Notes under the pieces: model-generated
Told to the model about the DNA's origin: nothing
The model's input: the letters and a program-made list of their open reading frames with translations, nothing else
The model's database searches: none
Part shown: positions 1 through 7,533 of the stretch, in pieces
Layout of the letters: every line of letters begins with the position of its first letter
How positions within the stretch are numbered: the stretch's first letter is position 1
Position numbers and translations under genes: made by a program
NCBI GenBank assembly: GCA_020248905.1
Contig: JADCGR010000017.1
Coordinates: 1 to 64,000 of the forward strand
Direction of reading: 5' to 3'
Length of the DNA stretch: 64,000 nt
Origin: Curvibacter sp.
GTDB taxonomy: Bacteria > Pseudomonadota > Gammaproteobacteria > Burkholderiales > Burkholderiaceae_C

Positions 1-77
1 AGCGCTTGCACATGCGAGAATGGGCGCCAGAACAAGTCAAAACCGAAGCGGAGGCAGCCAATGCGGCGACAGCGTCA

Positions 78-140
78 ATCCAACTTCAATGCAGCTCCTC
101 TTGCCTTCGGCGAGGGGGTTTTTGCACAGTCTCGTTAGGC
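78..140 (+). other. Probable first attC (or attI-like) recombination site
   Basis: A GTTAGGC core site (134-140) fits the integron core GTTRRRY, and ATCCAAC (78-84) fits the inverse core RYYYAAC. Between them is a small imperfect stem (CTCCTCTTGCC pairing with GGCGAGGGGG). The first cassette gene starts 17 bases after the core, which is normal cassette spacing. Pairing of the outer arms is poor, so this could instead be an attI-type site or a degenerate attC. The window begins too close upstream to see an integrase. Confidence 0.5.
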
Positions 141-156
141 CGCAGAAGGAAGCACC

Positions 157-864
157 GTGAGTACCCCACTTCCCCCTGGACAGCGTGAGTCCGCAACATT
201 TCACCGCTTTGGGCTCACTCAGTTTGCTCAGCGGTTCCCGAACCACACCTCGAGCTGCGCGCTGGAGGTCATCGGGAGCGTGACGCGGACTTTGCATCTC
301 GTCGACGCCCTCCAAGGTTTGCCGCGGATCGAGCAGACTTCTGACTTCCATTGCGTCACGACCTGGAGCTACCGGGCACTGAGGTGGGAAGGAGTCAGGT
401 TCGTAGACTTCTACAACCAAGTTCTACTGCCCCAAGCAGCGCCACAAGCTAGCGCCACTTTGGTTGCGCTCCGCGGCCAAGACGGTGCGCGCACCGGAAT
501 GCTGCTTGAAGACCTCCTCGCACCAGATGTCCTCTTGGCGGACCGCCTTGACGGTGAACCAATCTCAGTGGATCACGGCGCCCCTTTGCGACTGGTCGCG
601 CCCGCGCACTACGGATACAAGTCGGTGAAGCACCTGTCTCGTATTGAGTTCAGAGAGCCGTCCGCTGGCTACCGCGTCTCTGGACTCTCGTTCATGGATC
701 ACCCGCGCGCACGAGTGGCTAACGAAGAACGCGGACGAGTGCTTCCGGGCTGGCTGCTGCGCTACCTCTATCGGCCTCTTATTCCTGGCACGGTCTCCAG
801 GTTTGCAAAGGCAAGCCAGAGTCGCAACGCAGGTACTGGGTGCAGCGGTGGCGCTGCGACCTAA
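157..864 (+). CDS. Molybdopterin-domain (sulfite oxidase-fold) protein, cassette-borne
   Basis: Predicted 235-residue protein with the oxidoreductase molybdopterin-binding fold (PF00174-like). Cys66 in FHCVTTWS is at the position of the conserved molybdenum-ligating cysteine. W77-G79-V80 and the block HGAPLRL (140-146) followed by YGYKSVKHL (152-160) are family signatures. No signal peptide or heme domain is visible, so the redox partner and substrate are unknown. The GTG start at 157 has AAGGA six bases upstream. The stop codon lies inside the inverse core of the following attC, as is usual for gene cassettes. This is an unusual cassette cargo; an ordinary cytoplasmic molybdoenzyme remnant is the alternative. 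Confidence 0.75.
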   Translation: MSTPLPPGQRESATFHRFGLTQFAQRFPNHTSSCALEVIGSVTRTLHLVDALQGLPRIEQTSDFHCVTTWSYRALRWEGVRFVDFYNQVLLPQAAPQASATLVALRGQDGARTGMLLEDLLAPDVLLADRLDGEPISVDHGAPLRLVAPAHYGYKSVKHLSRIEFREPSAGYRVSGLSFMDHPRARVANEERGRVLPGWLLRYLYRPLIPGTVSRFAKASQSRNAGTGCSGGAAT

Positions 865-944
865 CAACTCGCTCAACTCCCGACCCGCTACGGCACGCCT
901 TACAAGGCTCGCCTCCGCGGTCGGGGTTAGCTCGAACGTTGGGC
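859..944 (+). other. attC site 1 (59-base element)
   Basis: It begins with inverse core ACCTAAC (859-865) and ends with core GTTGGGC (938-944). The two halves are imperfect inverted repeats over most of their length: the left arm reading CTCAACTCCCGACC pairs with GGTCGGGGTTAG on the right. This gives the folded single-strand structure recognised by IntI. It separates the molybdopterin-domain gene from the hydrolase gene. Confidence 0.85.
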
Positions 945-973
945 GGCAGAATGCGACCACAATGGAGCGTCAA

Positions 974-1825
974 ATGAATAAGCTACCCCGCCGTTTTTCA
1001 GTTGGTGCGCTTGTTCTGTTGGTTGCAATGGGAGCATCCGCTCAAGAGCCAGTATTGCTCTTACGGCAAGATCAGAAGATTGTGCCACTTGCCGCGTATT
1101 CGCCCAAGAGCACCGGCTGCCGTGGTGTTGCGATAGTCTCGCCGGGTGCGGGGGGCTCTGAGAAGGGTTACCAGTACCTCGGCGAAGCCATGTCGTCCCT
1201 CGGATACTTAGCCATTGTTGTAGGCCATCAGGAAAGTGGCCGCAGCGCTTTGCGCGAACACTTGCGTGGCAATGGGCTGCGCGAGCGCCTGTCAGAGTTG
1301 ATGACGGACCCGAATGCCTATCGAGGAAGATTCATGGACATTGCCGCTGCCAAAGAATGGGCGGCGTCCAAGTGCAATGCACCCGAATCGATATTGATCG
1401 GCCACTCCATGGGTGCAGCAACCACGATGATGGAGGCGGGTGCTCGGAACAAACTTGGCTTGAACGGCACTGATTCATTCAGTGCATACATTGCTTTGTC
1501 TCCGCAAGGAACTGGGTCGATATTTCCTCAAAACGCCTGGGCAGATATAAAGCGTCCTGTGCTGTCGCTCACAGGGACTCGCGATGACGAACTTGGCGGC
1601 GCCTCTTGGGAGACGCGTACCGAGCCGTATATGAACATGCCTGCAGGCTGCAAGTGGCTGGGGGTCATTGATGGAGCAACGCACATGAACTTTGCTGGGC
1701 TCGGCATGTCTGGTCGAAACGAAGCACTGACCACGCAAATCATTGGATCCTTTCTCGATGGAATCCATCGAGGTGATTGCAGGACGCCAAAACAGAGCAA
1801 TGGGATTGATGTTCAGTCGAAGTGA
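974..1825 (+). CDS. Secreted alpha/beta hydrolase, cassette-borne
   Basis: A 283-residue protein with an N-terminal signal peptide (basic MNKLPRR, a hydrophobic stretch to about residue 21, cleavage likely after ASA). The nucleophile elbow GHSMG is at 143-147 (Ser145). The acid is probably Asp204 or Asp205 in TGTRDD and the histidine His237 in GATHMNF, a complete catalytic triad. The fold resembles dienelactone hydrolase/PAF-acetylhydrolase-type serine esterases; the substrate is unknown. The ATG at 974 is preferred over 962 because GGAG lies six bases upstream of it. The gene lies between attC1 and the interrupted attC2, so it is the second cassette of the array. Confidence 0.8.
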   Translation: MNKLPRRFSVGALVLLVAMGASAQEPVLLLRQDQKIVPLAAYSPKSTGCRGVAIVSPGAGGSEKGYQYLGEAMSSLGYLAIVVGHQESGRSALREHLRGNGLRERLSELMTDPNAYRGRFMDIAAAKEWAASKCNAPESILIGHSMGAATTMMEAGARNKLGLNGTDSFSAYIALSPQGTGSIFPQNAWADIKRPVLSLTGTRDDELGGASWETRTEPYMNMPAGCKWLGVIDGATHMNFAGLGMSGRNEALTTQIIGSFLDGIHRGDCRTPKQSNGIDVQSK

Positions 1826-1834
1826 CAAGCTGAC

Positions 1835-2157
1835 GCCCAACCGGCTGCGGCTCAGGCGCTGGGTCTCCATGATGCGCCAGTGTTCGTCCGCCACAACGAG
1901 TTGAAAGACGGACTTTGCAAGATCAACGGCAACGGTAGTAGCATGCATGTCGGACTCCTTTCGTTTGAAGACCTGATCCCCACGCCAATGAAGACCAGTG
2001 CGCTACTTTCGCGCAAACAAACGGGGGAGTCCATCCCATCATTCAACCGGACCCGCTACGGCAGGCACCGTAAGGCCGGGCTGAGGCACATGGTGCATCA
2101 TCTCAGCCCGGCCTTACGGTGCCTGCCTCCGCGGGCCGTTTAACTCGAACGTTAGAC
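1835..2157 (+). other. attC site 2, interrupted by an IS remnant
   Basis: Inverse core GCCCAAC (1835-1841) follows the hydrolase stop, and core GTTAGAC (2151-2157) precedes the next cassette gene. The two halves are separated by about 195 bases carrying an insertion sequence remnant. The right part holds a perfect 26-bp stem (arms 2060-2085 and 2102-2127) with a 16-base loop, much longer and more perfect than a usual attC stem. The flanking CAACCGGACCC and GGGCCGTTTAACTCGAAC resemble the outer attC arms of site 1. Confidence 0.75.
1842..2036 (-). mobile_element. Remnant of an IS110-family (IS1111-type) insertion sequence in attC
   Basis: On the minus strand, ATG (1948-1946) preceded by AAGGAGT (1960-1954) opens about 36 codons that read like the N-terminus of IS110/IS1111 transposases: TVAVDLAKSVFQLVVAD with the first acidic residue of the RuvC-like DEDD site, then EHWRIMETQRLSR. 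The frame then runs into attC sequence, so the rest of the transposase is deleted. On the other side, TGGACTCCCCC (minus strand, 2033-2023) resembles the terminal repeats I recall for this group. A subgroup, IS1111-attC, is known to insert specifically into attC sites, which matches the position here. Confidence 0.7.
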
Positions 2158-2179
2158 ATATCCATTCGAGGGATTCTGA

Positions 2180-2782
2180 ATGCGGGTATTACAGCACCTT
2201 CCACTACTGGTCGCCATCCTGCTCCTGATGACGGTAACGAGTTGCAGCCAGCCCGACTCGGATGAATCAGCACTTCGTGATGAGTTCGAGATCCCTTCCG
2301 CTGCGAGGGTCGTCAGCTTCAAAGTGCAACCAGAGAAGCCAGGTTGGTTTGGGCGCGAGGGGTTGAAGATTGATATCGCATTCCAGCTCAGCGATGGCAA
2401 TTTCAGAGAGTACGCGGCGCGCGCTACTGCCTCTGGAAAGTGGAGGTCCCTCCCGATTTCTGAGATCTTTCTTCGTAGGATGGCCGCTATCGAGACAGCG
2501 AAGCGGCTGAGAATAGGCTCTTACAGAATGAGAGGCGAAACCCCTGCACCAGAGGGATCCGTCTACAACCCAACTGATGCACAAATGCTCAAGACTTTTG
2601 TCGAGTCGCTTCCGCCCCAACCGGCTAACGGCCTGTTTCAGATTCGGAGAGCGGGAACCGACATTATGCGTGCGCCGAAGTCCGTGTATGAAGAGCCTGA
2701 CCAGGACCTCAATGACTTCATGCTCGCAATGTTGGACACTGATCGAAAGCAGATCATCATCAAGGTAAGCACAAGTTACTGA
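2180..2782 (+). CDS. Hypothetical lipoprotein, cassette-borne
   Basis: A 200-residue protein I do not recognise. The N-terminus is a lipoprotein signal: hydrophobic LLVAILLLMT then VTSC with the lipidated cysteine at residue 22, so it is probably membrane-anchored in the periplasm. The mature part is mixed hydrophilic with no obvious catalytic motif. GAGGG seven bases before the ATG supports the start. It is the third cassette of the array, between attC2 and attC3. A cassette-specific protein family of unknown role is the safest description. Confidence 0.7.
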   Translation: MRVLQHLPLLVAILLLMTVTSCSQPDSDESALRDEFEIPSAARVVSFKVQPEKPGWFGREGLKIDIAFQLSDGNFREYAARATASGKWRSLPISEIFLRRMAAIETAKRLRIGSYRMRGETPAPEGSVYNPTDAQMLKTFVESLPPQPANGLFQIRRAGTDIMRAPKSVYEEPDQDLNDFMLAMLDTDRKQIIIKVSTSY

Positions 2783-2822
2783 AGAACGGCCTCTCGGCCG
2801 CGCAATGGAACTTCAGGGCATA

Positions 2823-2885
2823 GCCTAACAACCGGTTCCAGCGGACGGTCCGCAAGCGGCCCGCCGCTGAACCGGAGCGTTAGGC
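2823..2885 (+). other. attC site 3 (59-base element)
   Basis: The cleanest attC in the window: inverse core GCCTAAC (2823-2829) and core GTTAGGC (2879-2885) are exact inverse complements. The internal arms also pair (AACCGGTTCCAGCGG on the left with CCGCTGAACCGGAGC on the right). At 63 bp it has the classic short length. It sits between the lipoprotein and cupin genes. Confidence 0.92.
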
Positions 2886-2994
2886 GTCAGAAAAGGCAGC
2901 ACCTATCTGGCGCGCCCCAGTGCCGGGCCCCGAGAAGAAATCGGCAGAATCAACGCATCCACTCTTCCATAGCGAATTGTTCAGGAGAGCATTA

Positions 2995-3306
2995 GTGACC
3001 GTCACTCGCAGCAAGCAGTTCACAGCAGAGCGGGCCTGGGGCGCCAAGAGCATTGCCAACATGTCTGGTGTGACCACGAGGCTCCACTGGACAGATCAGC
3101 CATACAAGTGGCACATCAATGACGGCGAGGAAGTTTTTGCGGTTTTGGACGGCGTCGTAGACATGCATTACCGAGAATCAGGCATCGAACAGGTAGTGAC
3201 GTTGGAGGCAGGAGACATCTTCTTCGCAGCCGTCGGCTGTGAACATGTCGCCAGGCCACGTGGCGAAGCTCGAATTCTCGTGGTTGAGCGAGAAGGCAGC
3301 GTTTGA
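2995..3306 (+). CDS. Small single-domain cupin, cassette-borne
   Basis: A 103-residue cupin from the GTG at 2995, which has AGGAGAG six bases upstream. An upstream GTG at 2920 would add 25 residues of poor quality and lacks a comparable ribosome site. The protein carries the two cupin motifs: WHINDGEEVFAVLDG (motif 1 region, His and Glu likely metal ligands) and LEAGDIFFAAVGCEHVARP (motif 2). Small free-standing cupins of this type occur widely in Proteobacteria as possible sensors or isomerase-like proteins; the substrate is unknown. It is the last clear cassette. A partial inverse core (CACTAAC, 3317-3323) follows, but no downstream core is visible, so the array seems truncated here. Confidence 0.8.
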   Translation: MTVTRSKQFTAERAWGAKSIANMSGVTTRLHWTDQPYKWHINDGEEVFAVLDGVVDMHYRESGIEQVVTLEAGDIFFAAVGCEHVARPRGEARILVVEREGSV

Positions 3307-3406
3307 AATGCGCATGCACTAACGCCTACCCAGTTGTGCAACCCGACATCGACTCCCCGTTGTTGCTGCTGATGGGTGCGACGGATACAGAAGCGCGGCC
3401 GCAGGA

Positions 3407-3733
3407 ATGCACGTCAAGGTTCAAACCGCTCAAGATTGCAGGCAAACACAAGCCGTGAACATCTCCTCAAGTCTGAAATGTTCCAGTTGTGGGTTTTCCG
3501 TTTTCAATCGACGCTATCCGAAATACGAGCGTTGCGGTGCGTTGCTGCCTCAAGAGGTGGCCTACTCAAGTGAGGAAGTGGCCGCAGTTCGCAAGCGAGA
3601 GAAGGCTCAAGATCTTGCACGCCGCGCTGACGCGAAGTCGCCGTCGCCGAGTGATGGCGATGTTGCAAGCTGGCTCTATCTCAGTTCCTCCAGCGGCTCA
3701 TCCGAGGGCGGCTCCCGTGGAGGTGGAGATTGA
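3407..3733 (+). CDS. Small zinc-ribbon protein of unknown function
   Basis: A 108-residue frame with CSSCGF and, 14 residues later, ERCGALLP, a four-cysteine (CxxC...one further CG) ribbon-like N-terminal module often annotated as a zinc-binding protein in Burkholderiales. The C-terminus is low complexity, rich in Ser and Gly. The second pair lacks its first cysteine (YERCG instead of CxxCG), so metal binding may be impaired. A GTG at 3455 is an alternative start that would place the ribbon near the N-terminus, which looks more natural; neither start has a strong ribosome site. It lies just downstream of the cassette array and may be an old array-edge gene or decayed. Confidence 0.5.
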   Translation: MHVKVQTAQDCRQTQAVNISSSLKCSSCGFSVFNRRYPKYERCGALLPQEVAYSSEEVAAVRKREKAQDLARRADAKSPSPSDGDVASWLYLSSSSGSSEGGSRGGGD

Positions 3734-4001
3734 AATGCCTATTGCTCTCCTCGCTCAGACGTTGACCCTCCTCAATGGTGACGTTCGTGGCCTGCCGAAT
3801 GGCTGAGAAAACATGAACTGAAAACAATGGATGCCGCGCTCAGGGGCGCATTTGCCTGCGCCGCATACTCCTGGTTGTCTTAGCGTGCACTACGCGAGAC
3901 CCGAATGGCTTGATCGGCTGAGAAGTTGATTTTGCGTGAGAGTGTGTCTCCCTCGCCTCCTGACACACGATCCCTAAACGCCCTGGCCCGTCTGCCAGCC
4001 T

Positions 4002-4721
4002 CTAGGAATCATGTGAGAGTCGCTCTTGTACGTCAGGCGGTGTGACGCGTCGCAAGTAGTCGGCCAGGGTTTTCCCGGCTTCGTCTTTGAAGACGCCGGC
4101 CTGGCCTTCCACGCGCTCGATCGTGCAGATGCGGTCCAGGCGGAAGCTGCGAAAGTCTTGGCGTGACTCACAACACGTCGCGAGAGTCCATACGCTTCCC
4201 CAAAAGAAACAGCCCAAAGGCCGCACAACGCGTTGCGTTGAGTGGTCTCTCGCATCTCGGTAGTCCAGCCGCACTTTTCGGTGCTCCTGCATAGCTTCCC
4301 GCAGCGTGCGAAGTGTCAGTTGCTCCTTGTGTGCGAGCCCCGTTGGTTGTGCAAAAACAGCCATGCTTTGTGCTGTTGCCCGAATGGCGGGCGGCAGTAC
4401 AGAAAGGATCTTCCCCAAAGCCAGCAAAGAGGCTTGTGCAAGGGCAGGGTCCTGCCACGCGTGCGCCATTCGCACGGAGGCGAAGAGTGCACGGGCTTCG
4501 TCGTGTGTGAACATCAGTGGTGGCAAGTCAAACCCTTTACCGAGTCGATAGCCCATGCCGGCTTCTCAATCAATCGGTACGCCCTGCCGCTGCAAGTCTG
4601 CAACATCACGGTAAACCGTGCGCTCGCAGACGCCGAGGCGTTCAGCCAGAAGCGCCGCCGTTGTCAGGCGTCTGCCTCGGATGATTTGGACGACCTGAAA
4701 CAAGCGGTCAGCGCGTCGCAT
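4002..4721 (-). pseudogene. WYL-domain transcriptional regulator split by one in-frame stop
   Basis: From the ATG at 4721 the minus strand encodes an N-terminal helix-turn-helix of the YafY/DeoR type (RADRLFQVVQII, then TTAALLAERLGVCERTVYRDV and DLQRQGVPID). TGA (4568-4566) follows, and then the rest of the family continues in the same frame from GYRLGKGFDLPPLMF through a WYL-like domain to 4002. Family members have IDGE at this junction, so a single GGA to TGA change explains the break. An internal ATG at 4556 could express the WYL part alone. The regulator's target is not obvious; the neighbouring EVE/VOC genes are candidates. Confidence 0.8.
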
Positions 4722-4748
4722 GCGGGGCTAAAGCAGGGTAGAGGTTCA

Positions 4749-5234
4749 TCAAGATGATAGCCTCGGCATGGCGGGCTCCAGTCCGAGCTGAGCCAGATCA
4801 ACGGTCATGGCCTGCGCGATCAGCCTCATGTCATGGTCGCTGACCTTGAAAAGACCAAAGCGAAACCTGTATCCCCAGCGTGATCGATCCTCCACGAAGT
4901 CCAAGTCGTCAAGTAGAGGCGCAATCGGAGCCTCTCGCGCAGGCAGGTAGCGTACATCGCGCCGGTACGAAACAAAGCCCCCGCCCATGTTGCACGCGTA
5001 GGGCTGCCCGGGCTGCACGATACCAAGCGAGACGAAGCTTTGCAGCCGGTCCTTGCCGCCCATCGTCATCGCTGGCGCGTAGTACGCCACGCGGTCGCCC
5101 GGCGCGACGCGTTTGAGCGGGGCGATCTTTCCGTGGCAAACCTGCATGAAACCCTTGGCGGGCTCTCTGCAGCGTAGCCTGGCGTGTTGAGCGCTGGCTA
5201 CAGCAATCCAGTTGGTGGGTACGCTGTTATCCAT
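4749..5234 (-). CDS. EVE domain-containing protein
   Basis: A 161-residue protein with the EVE (PUA/YTH-like) fold signature: NWIAVASAQHARL at the N-terminus, GFMQVCHGK, then LKRVAPGDRVAYYAP with the GDR-Y pattern, and a SYRRDVRYLP segment. EVE domains are linked to recognition of modified bases in nucleic acids and often associate with restriction systems, though none is visible here. The start at 5234 has AGGAGGC six to twelve bases upstream; longer upstream reading is not supported. It begins 19 bases after the stop of the VOC gene on the same strand, so the two probably form an operon upstream of the broken WYL regulator. Confidence 0.8.
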   Translation of the reverse strand: MDNSVPTNWIAVASAQHARLRCREPAKGFMQVCHGKIAPLKRVAPGDRVAYYAPAMTMGGKDRLQSFVSLGIVQPGQPYACNMGGGFVSYRRDVRYLPAREAPIAPLLDDLDFVEDRSRWGYRFRFGLFKVSDHDMRLIAQAMTVDLAQLGLEPAMPRLSS

Positions 5235-5253
5235 TGGCGGTGCCTCCTGATCT

Positions 5254-5631
5254 CTAGGCCCGCGCGTGCAGACCCACGCGGTTGCCGTCAAGATCGTGGA
5301 TGTGTGCGAAGTAGCCCATGCCGGGCGGGAGCGCCTGGCGTGGCAGGGCGACCGAGCCACCGTGGCGCACCGCACGATCCAGCGCAGCGTCCAGAGAAGG
5401 CGAGGCATCCAGGTACACCAGAGGGCCGTCACTTGAAACCTTCGGCGCCGTGGGGCCCATCACGAGTGCGCCGCCTGTTCCCACTCCAGGGTTGTAGGAG
5501 AAGACCGCAGTGATTGACGGCCCCATCACCTCTCGGCGCATCGGGCGCCCGAGCACAGCTTCGTAAAACGACTGCGCCCGGTCCAATTGGACAGTGGGGA
5601 TCTCAAACCAGTTGATTGCGCTATCCATCAT
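5254..5631 (-). CDS. VOC family (glyoxalase/bleomycin resistance-like) protein
   Basis: A 125-residue single VOC module: INWFEIPTVQLDRAQSFYEAVLG at the N-terminus with the FYxxVLG signature, a central GGALVMG strand, VYLDA, and a C-terminal HIHDLDGNRVGLH metal-site region. Two adjacent ATGs (5631 and 5628) follow GGAG; 5631 is given here. Such proteins range from isomerases and dioxygenases to antibiotic-binding proteins, and substrate cannot be inferred. It leads a two-gene minus-strand operon with the EVE gene. A hairpin (5706-5724) with T-runs lies in its upstream region. Confidence 0.82.
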   Translation of the reverse strand: MMDSAINWFEIPTVQLDRAQSFYEAVLGRPMRREVMGPSITAVFSYNPGVGTGGALVMGPTAPKVSSDGPLVYLDASPSLDAALDRAVRHGGSVALPRQALPPGMGYFAHIHDLDGNRVGLHARA

Positions 5632-5825
5632 TTCAGCTCCGTTAATCTGGAGTGGCCATCTTGCGCCCACCCTACTGACACCGCCACGTCAGCAGTGAAA
5701 AAAGCGATGGCTGTGCCGCAGCCATGTTTTCGGGCCGCGCCCCCGCCGGCCCCGTCACAAAACCCGGGCACTTCGAGTCCAAGTAACTAAGCAGCCTATG
5801 TTGGCTGTGAACACCTGGAGTCCTT

Positions 5826-6608
5826 ATGTCCAAGACCTTCGCCCACCGACTTGCCCGTCCCGCCTTGCAAGGCGCAGGCCTGGCCGCATTCATCGCGCTC
5901 ACGCTCGCGGCGGCCCCCGCCGTGCAGGCGGCCGAGCCAAGCGACGCCTCGCTGCCCACGGCCGTCATCGTGCGGGTCCCCAAGCCCTGGTACGCGCCCC
6001 GCGCCCTGGTGGCAAGCCGCATGCGCGACACCATCCCCCAATACGCCGATCTGCCCGGCCTGAGCTTCAAGGCCTACTCGTTCGAGCGCGCCTCCGGCGA
6101 CTACGGCGGGGTTTACCTCTGGCAGAGCCGCAAGGCTGCGCAAGCCTGGTTCAATGCGGCGTGGTTTGAGCGCGTCAAGCGCGAACGCGGCGCCGACGCC
6201 CAGGTGCGCAGCTTCTCCGCGCATCTCGTCCTCGACAACGTTGCGGGCGGCACGCCCGCCAGCACCGACAGCGACTCCATCGCGACCCTGGTGGAAATTG
6301 CCGTGCCGCCCAATACACCGCAGGAGCGGCTTGTGGCCGGCTTGCGGGCCTCAGTGCCAACCTACCAGGCCATCCCCGGGCTGCTGCGCAAGTACTACAT
6401 CACCAGCGATCAGGGTACCTTTGGTGGCATCTATCTCTGGAAAGACGAAGCCAGCGCCCGGGCATGGTTCAACCCGCAGTGGCACGAGCGCGTCACGCAG
6501 ACCTACGGTCGCCCTGCTGTCATCGAGTGGTTTGACACGCCCATCCTCACCCCGACGACCAACCGTGGCAATGCGGTGCCCGAGGCCTTTGTGGTGGGCG
6601 CGCCATGA
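5826..6608 (+). CDS. Secreted tandem YdhR/ABM-like (monooxygenase-fold) protein
   Basis: A 260-residue protein with a signal peptide (hydrophobic stretch ending APAVQAAE near residue 38). The body is two copies of a ferredoxin-like module, each with P..A..Y..IPGL....Y and a GGVYLW or GGIYLW strand followed by A.AWFN..W.ERV (about residues 45-125 and 150-240). This resembles YdhR/antibiotic biosynthesis monooxygenase-like dimeric barrels fused in tandem. GGAGT precedes the ATG. The downstream ECF sigma factor and hydrolase follow closely, so it is the first gene of a likely three-gene unit. The substrate is unknown. Confidence 0.75.
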   Translation: MSKTFAHRLARPALQGAGLAAFIALTLAAAPAVQAAEPSDASLPTAVIVRVPKPWYAPRALVASRMRDTIPQYADLPGLSFKAYSFERASGDYGGVYLWQSRKAAQAWFNAAWFERVKRERGADAQVRSFSAHLVLDNVAGGTPASTDSDSIATLVEIAVPPNTPQERLVAGLRASVPTYQAIPGLLRKYYITSDQGTFGGIYLWKDEASARAWFNPQWHERVTQTYGRPAVIEWFDTPILTPTTNRGNAVPEAFVVGAP

Positions 6609-6654
6609 GGCGCGCGCCGGCCGTGCAAAACTTGGCAACCCCGGAGCCACGCCC

Positions 6655-7533
6655 ATGAAGATCCAGGAGCCTAGCCCACAAACCATCGCCCTGGCCGTGC
6701 AGGGCCAGCTGGCCGCCATCGATGAAATCATCGAGCAGGTGCAGCCCGGCATATTCAACCTCGCGGTGCGTATGCTGGGCAACCGTGACGATGCCGCCGA
6801 CGCCACGCAGGAGATCCTGCTAAAGGTCATCACCCACCTCAGCGAGTTCCGCGCCACGGCGGCGTTCTCCACCTGGGTATACCGGGTGGCCAAAAACCAC
6901 CTGCTGACCGCGCTGACGCGCTCCCGCGAGTCGCCCGAGATCTCGCTGGAGGCGCTGGGGGACAGCCTGGGGCAGGGCCTGCTGTTCAACCAGACCCTGG
7001 CCAGCCCTTACGGCGAACACCGCGTGCTGCAGCCCGAGGAGAAACTCGAGGCCAAGCAGATCGCGCTGGGCTGCACGCAGAAGATGCTCATGAGCCTGGA
7101 CCGGGAACAGCGCCTGTCGTACATCCTCGACACGGTGTTTGGCCTGTCTTCCACCGAAGCCGCCGCAGTGCTGGAGGTGAGTGCCGATGCGCACCGCCAG
7201 CGCCTCTCCCGGGCGCGCAGCCGGCTCAACCGCTTTGCGGGCACGTTCTGCGGGCTCGCCTCGGAAACCGCAGCCTGCCAGTGCGAAAAACAGATCCCGG
7301 CGGTTCGCCACCTGGCGGCCGCGCCCGGCGCAGCGCCCCGGCCGCTGGTGGCCATCCATCCCACCGAACAGGCCGAGCTGCTGGGTAATTTCGAGGCACT
7401 TGTGCGCCTGGGTGACGCGTCGGCCCTGATCAAGGCCCATCCGGCGTACCGCTCGCCCGACCGGATGCGCCAGGCCATACGCGCGGTGCTCAGCGCCGAG
7501 GGCTTTTTTTCAGCCCGCAAACCCCTGCAATGA
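6655..7533 (+). CDS. ECF-type RNA polymerase sigma factor with C-terminal Cys motif
   Basis: A 292-residue sigma-70 family protein. Region 2 contains LAVRMLGNRDDAADATQEILLKV and FSTWVYRVAKNHLL. Region 4 contains TVFGLSSTEAAAVLEVSADAHRQRLSRARSRL, a helix-turn-helix for the -35 element. After region 4 comes FCGLASETAACQC, a Cys-rich extension seen in a group of ECF factors without a separate anti-sigma gene, suggesting self-control by metal or redox state; that role is inference. The ATG at 6655 has GGAG nine bases upstream. It overlaps the next gene by ATGA. It probably directs transcription of its own three-gene operon. Confidence 0.85.
   Translation: MKIQEPSPQTIALAVQGQLAAIDEIIEQVQPGIFNLAVRMLGNRDDAADATQEILLKVITHLSEFRATAAFSTWVYRVAKNHLLTALTRSRESPEISLEALGDSLGQGLLFNQTLASPYGEHRVLQPEEKLEAKQIALGCTQKMLMSLDREQRLSYILDTVFGLSSTEAAAVLEVSADAHRQRLSRARSRLNRFAGTFCGLASETAACQCEKQIPAVRHLAAAPGAAPRPLVAIHPTEQAELLGNFEALVRLGDASALIKAHPAYRSPDRMRQAIRAVLSAEGFFSARKPLQ

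Noticed and set aside
3317-3323. CACTAAC as the start of an attC after the cupin gene
   Set aside because: The first base does not fit RYYYAAC and no matching GTTRRRY core with pairing arms is found downstream; at most a truncated site.
3734-4001. Gap after the zinc-ribbon gene searched for attC, IS ends or tRNA
   Set aside because: No paired core sites, inverted repeats or tRNA-like fold were found; nothing supported there.
5706-5733. Hairpin ATGGCTG...CAGCCAT with T-runs on both strands as a terminator
   Set aside because: It lies between divergent genes, so no transcript is known to end there; could be part of a leader but nothing decides it.
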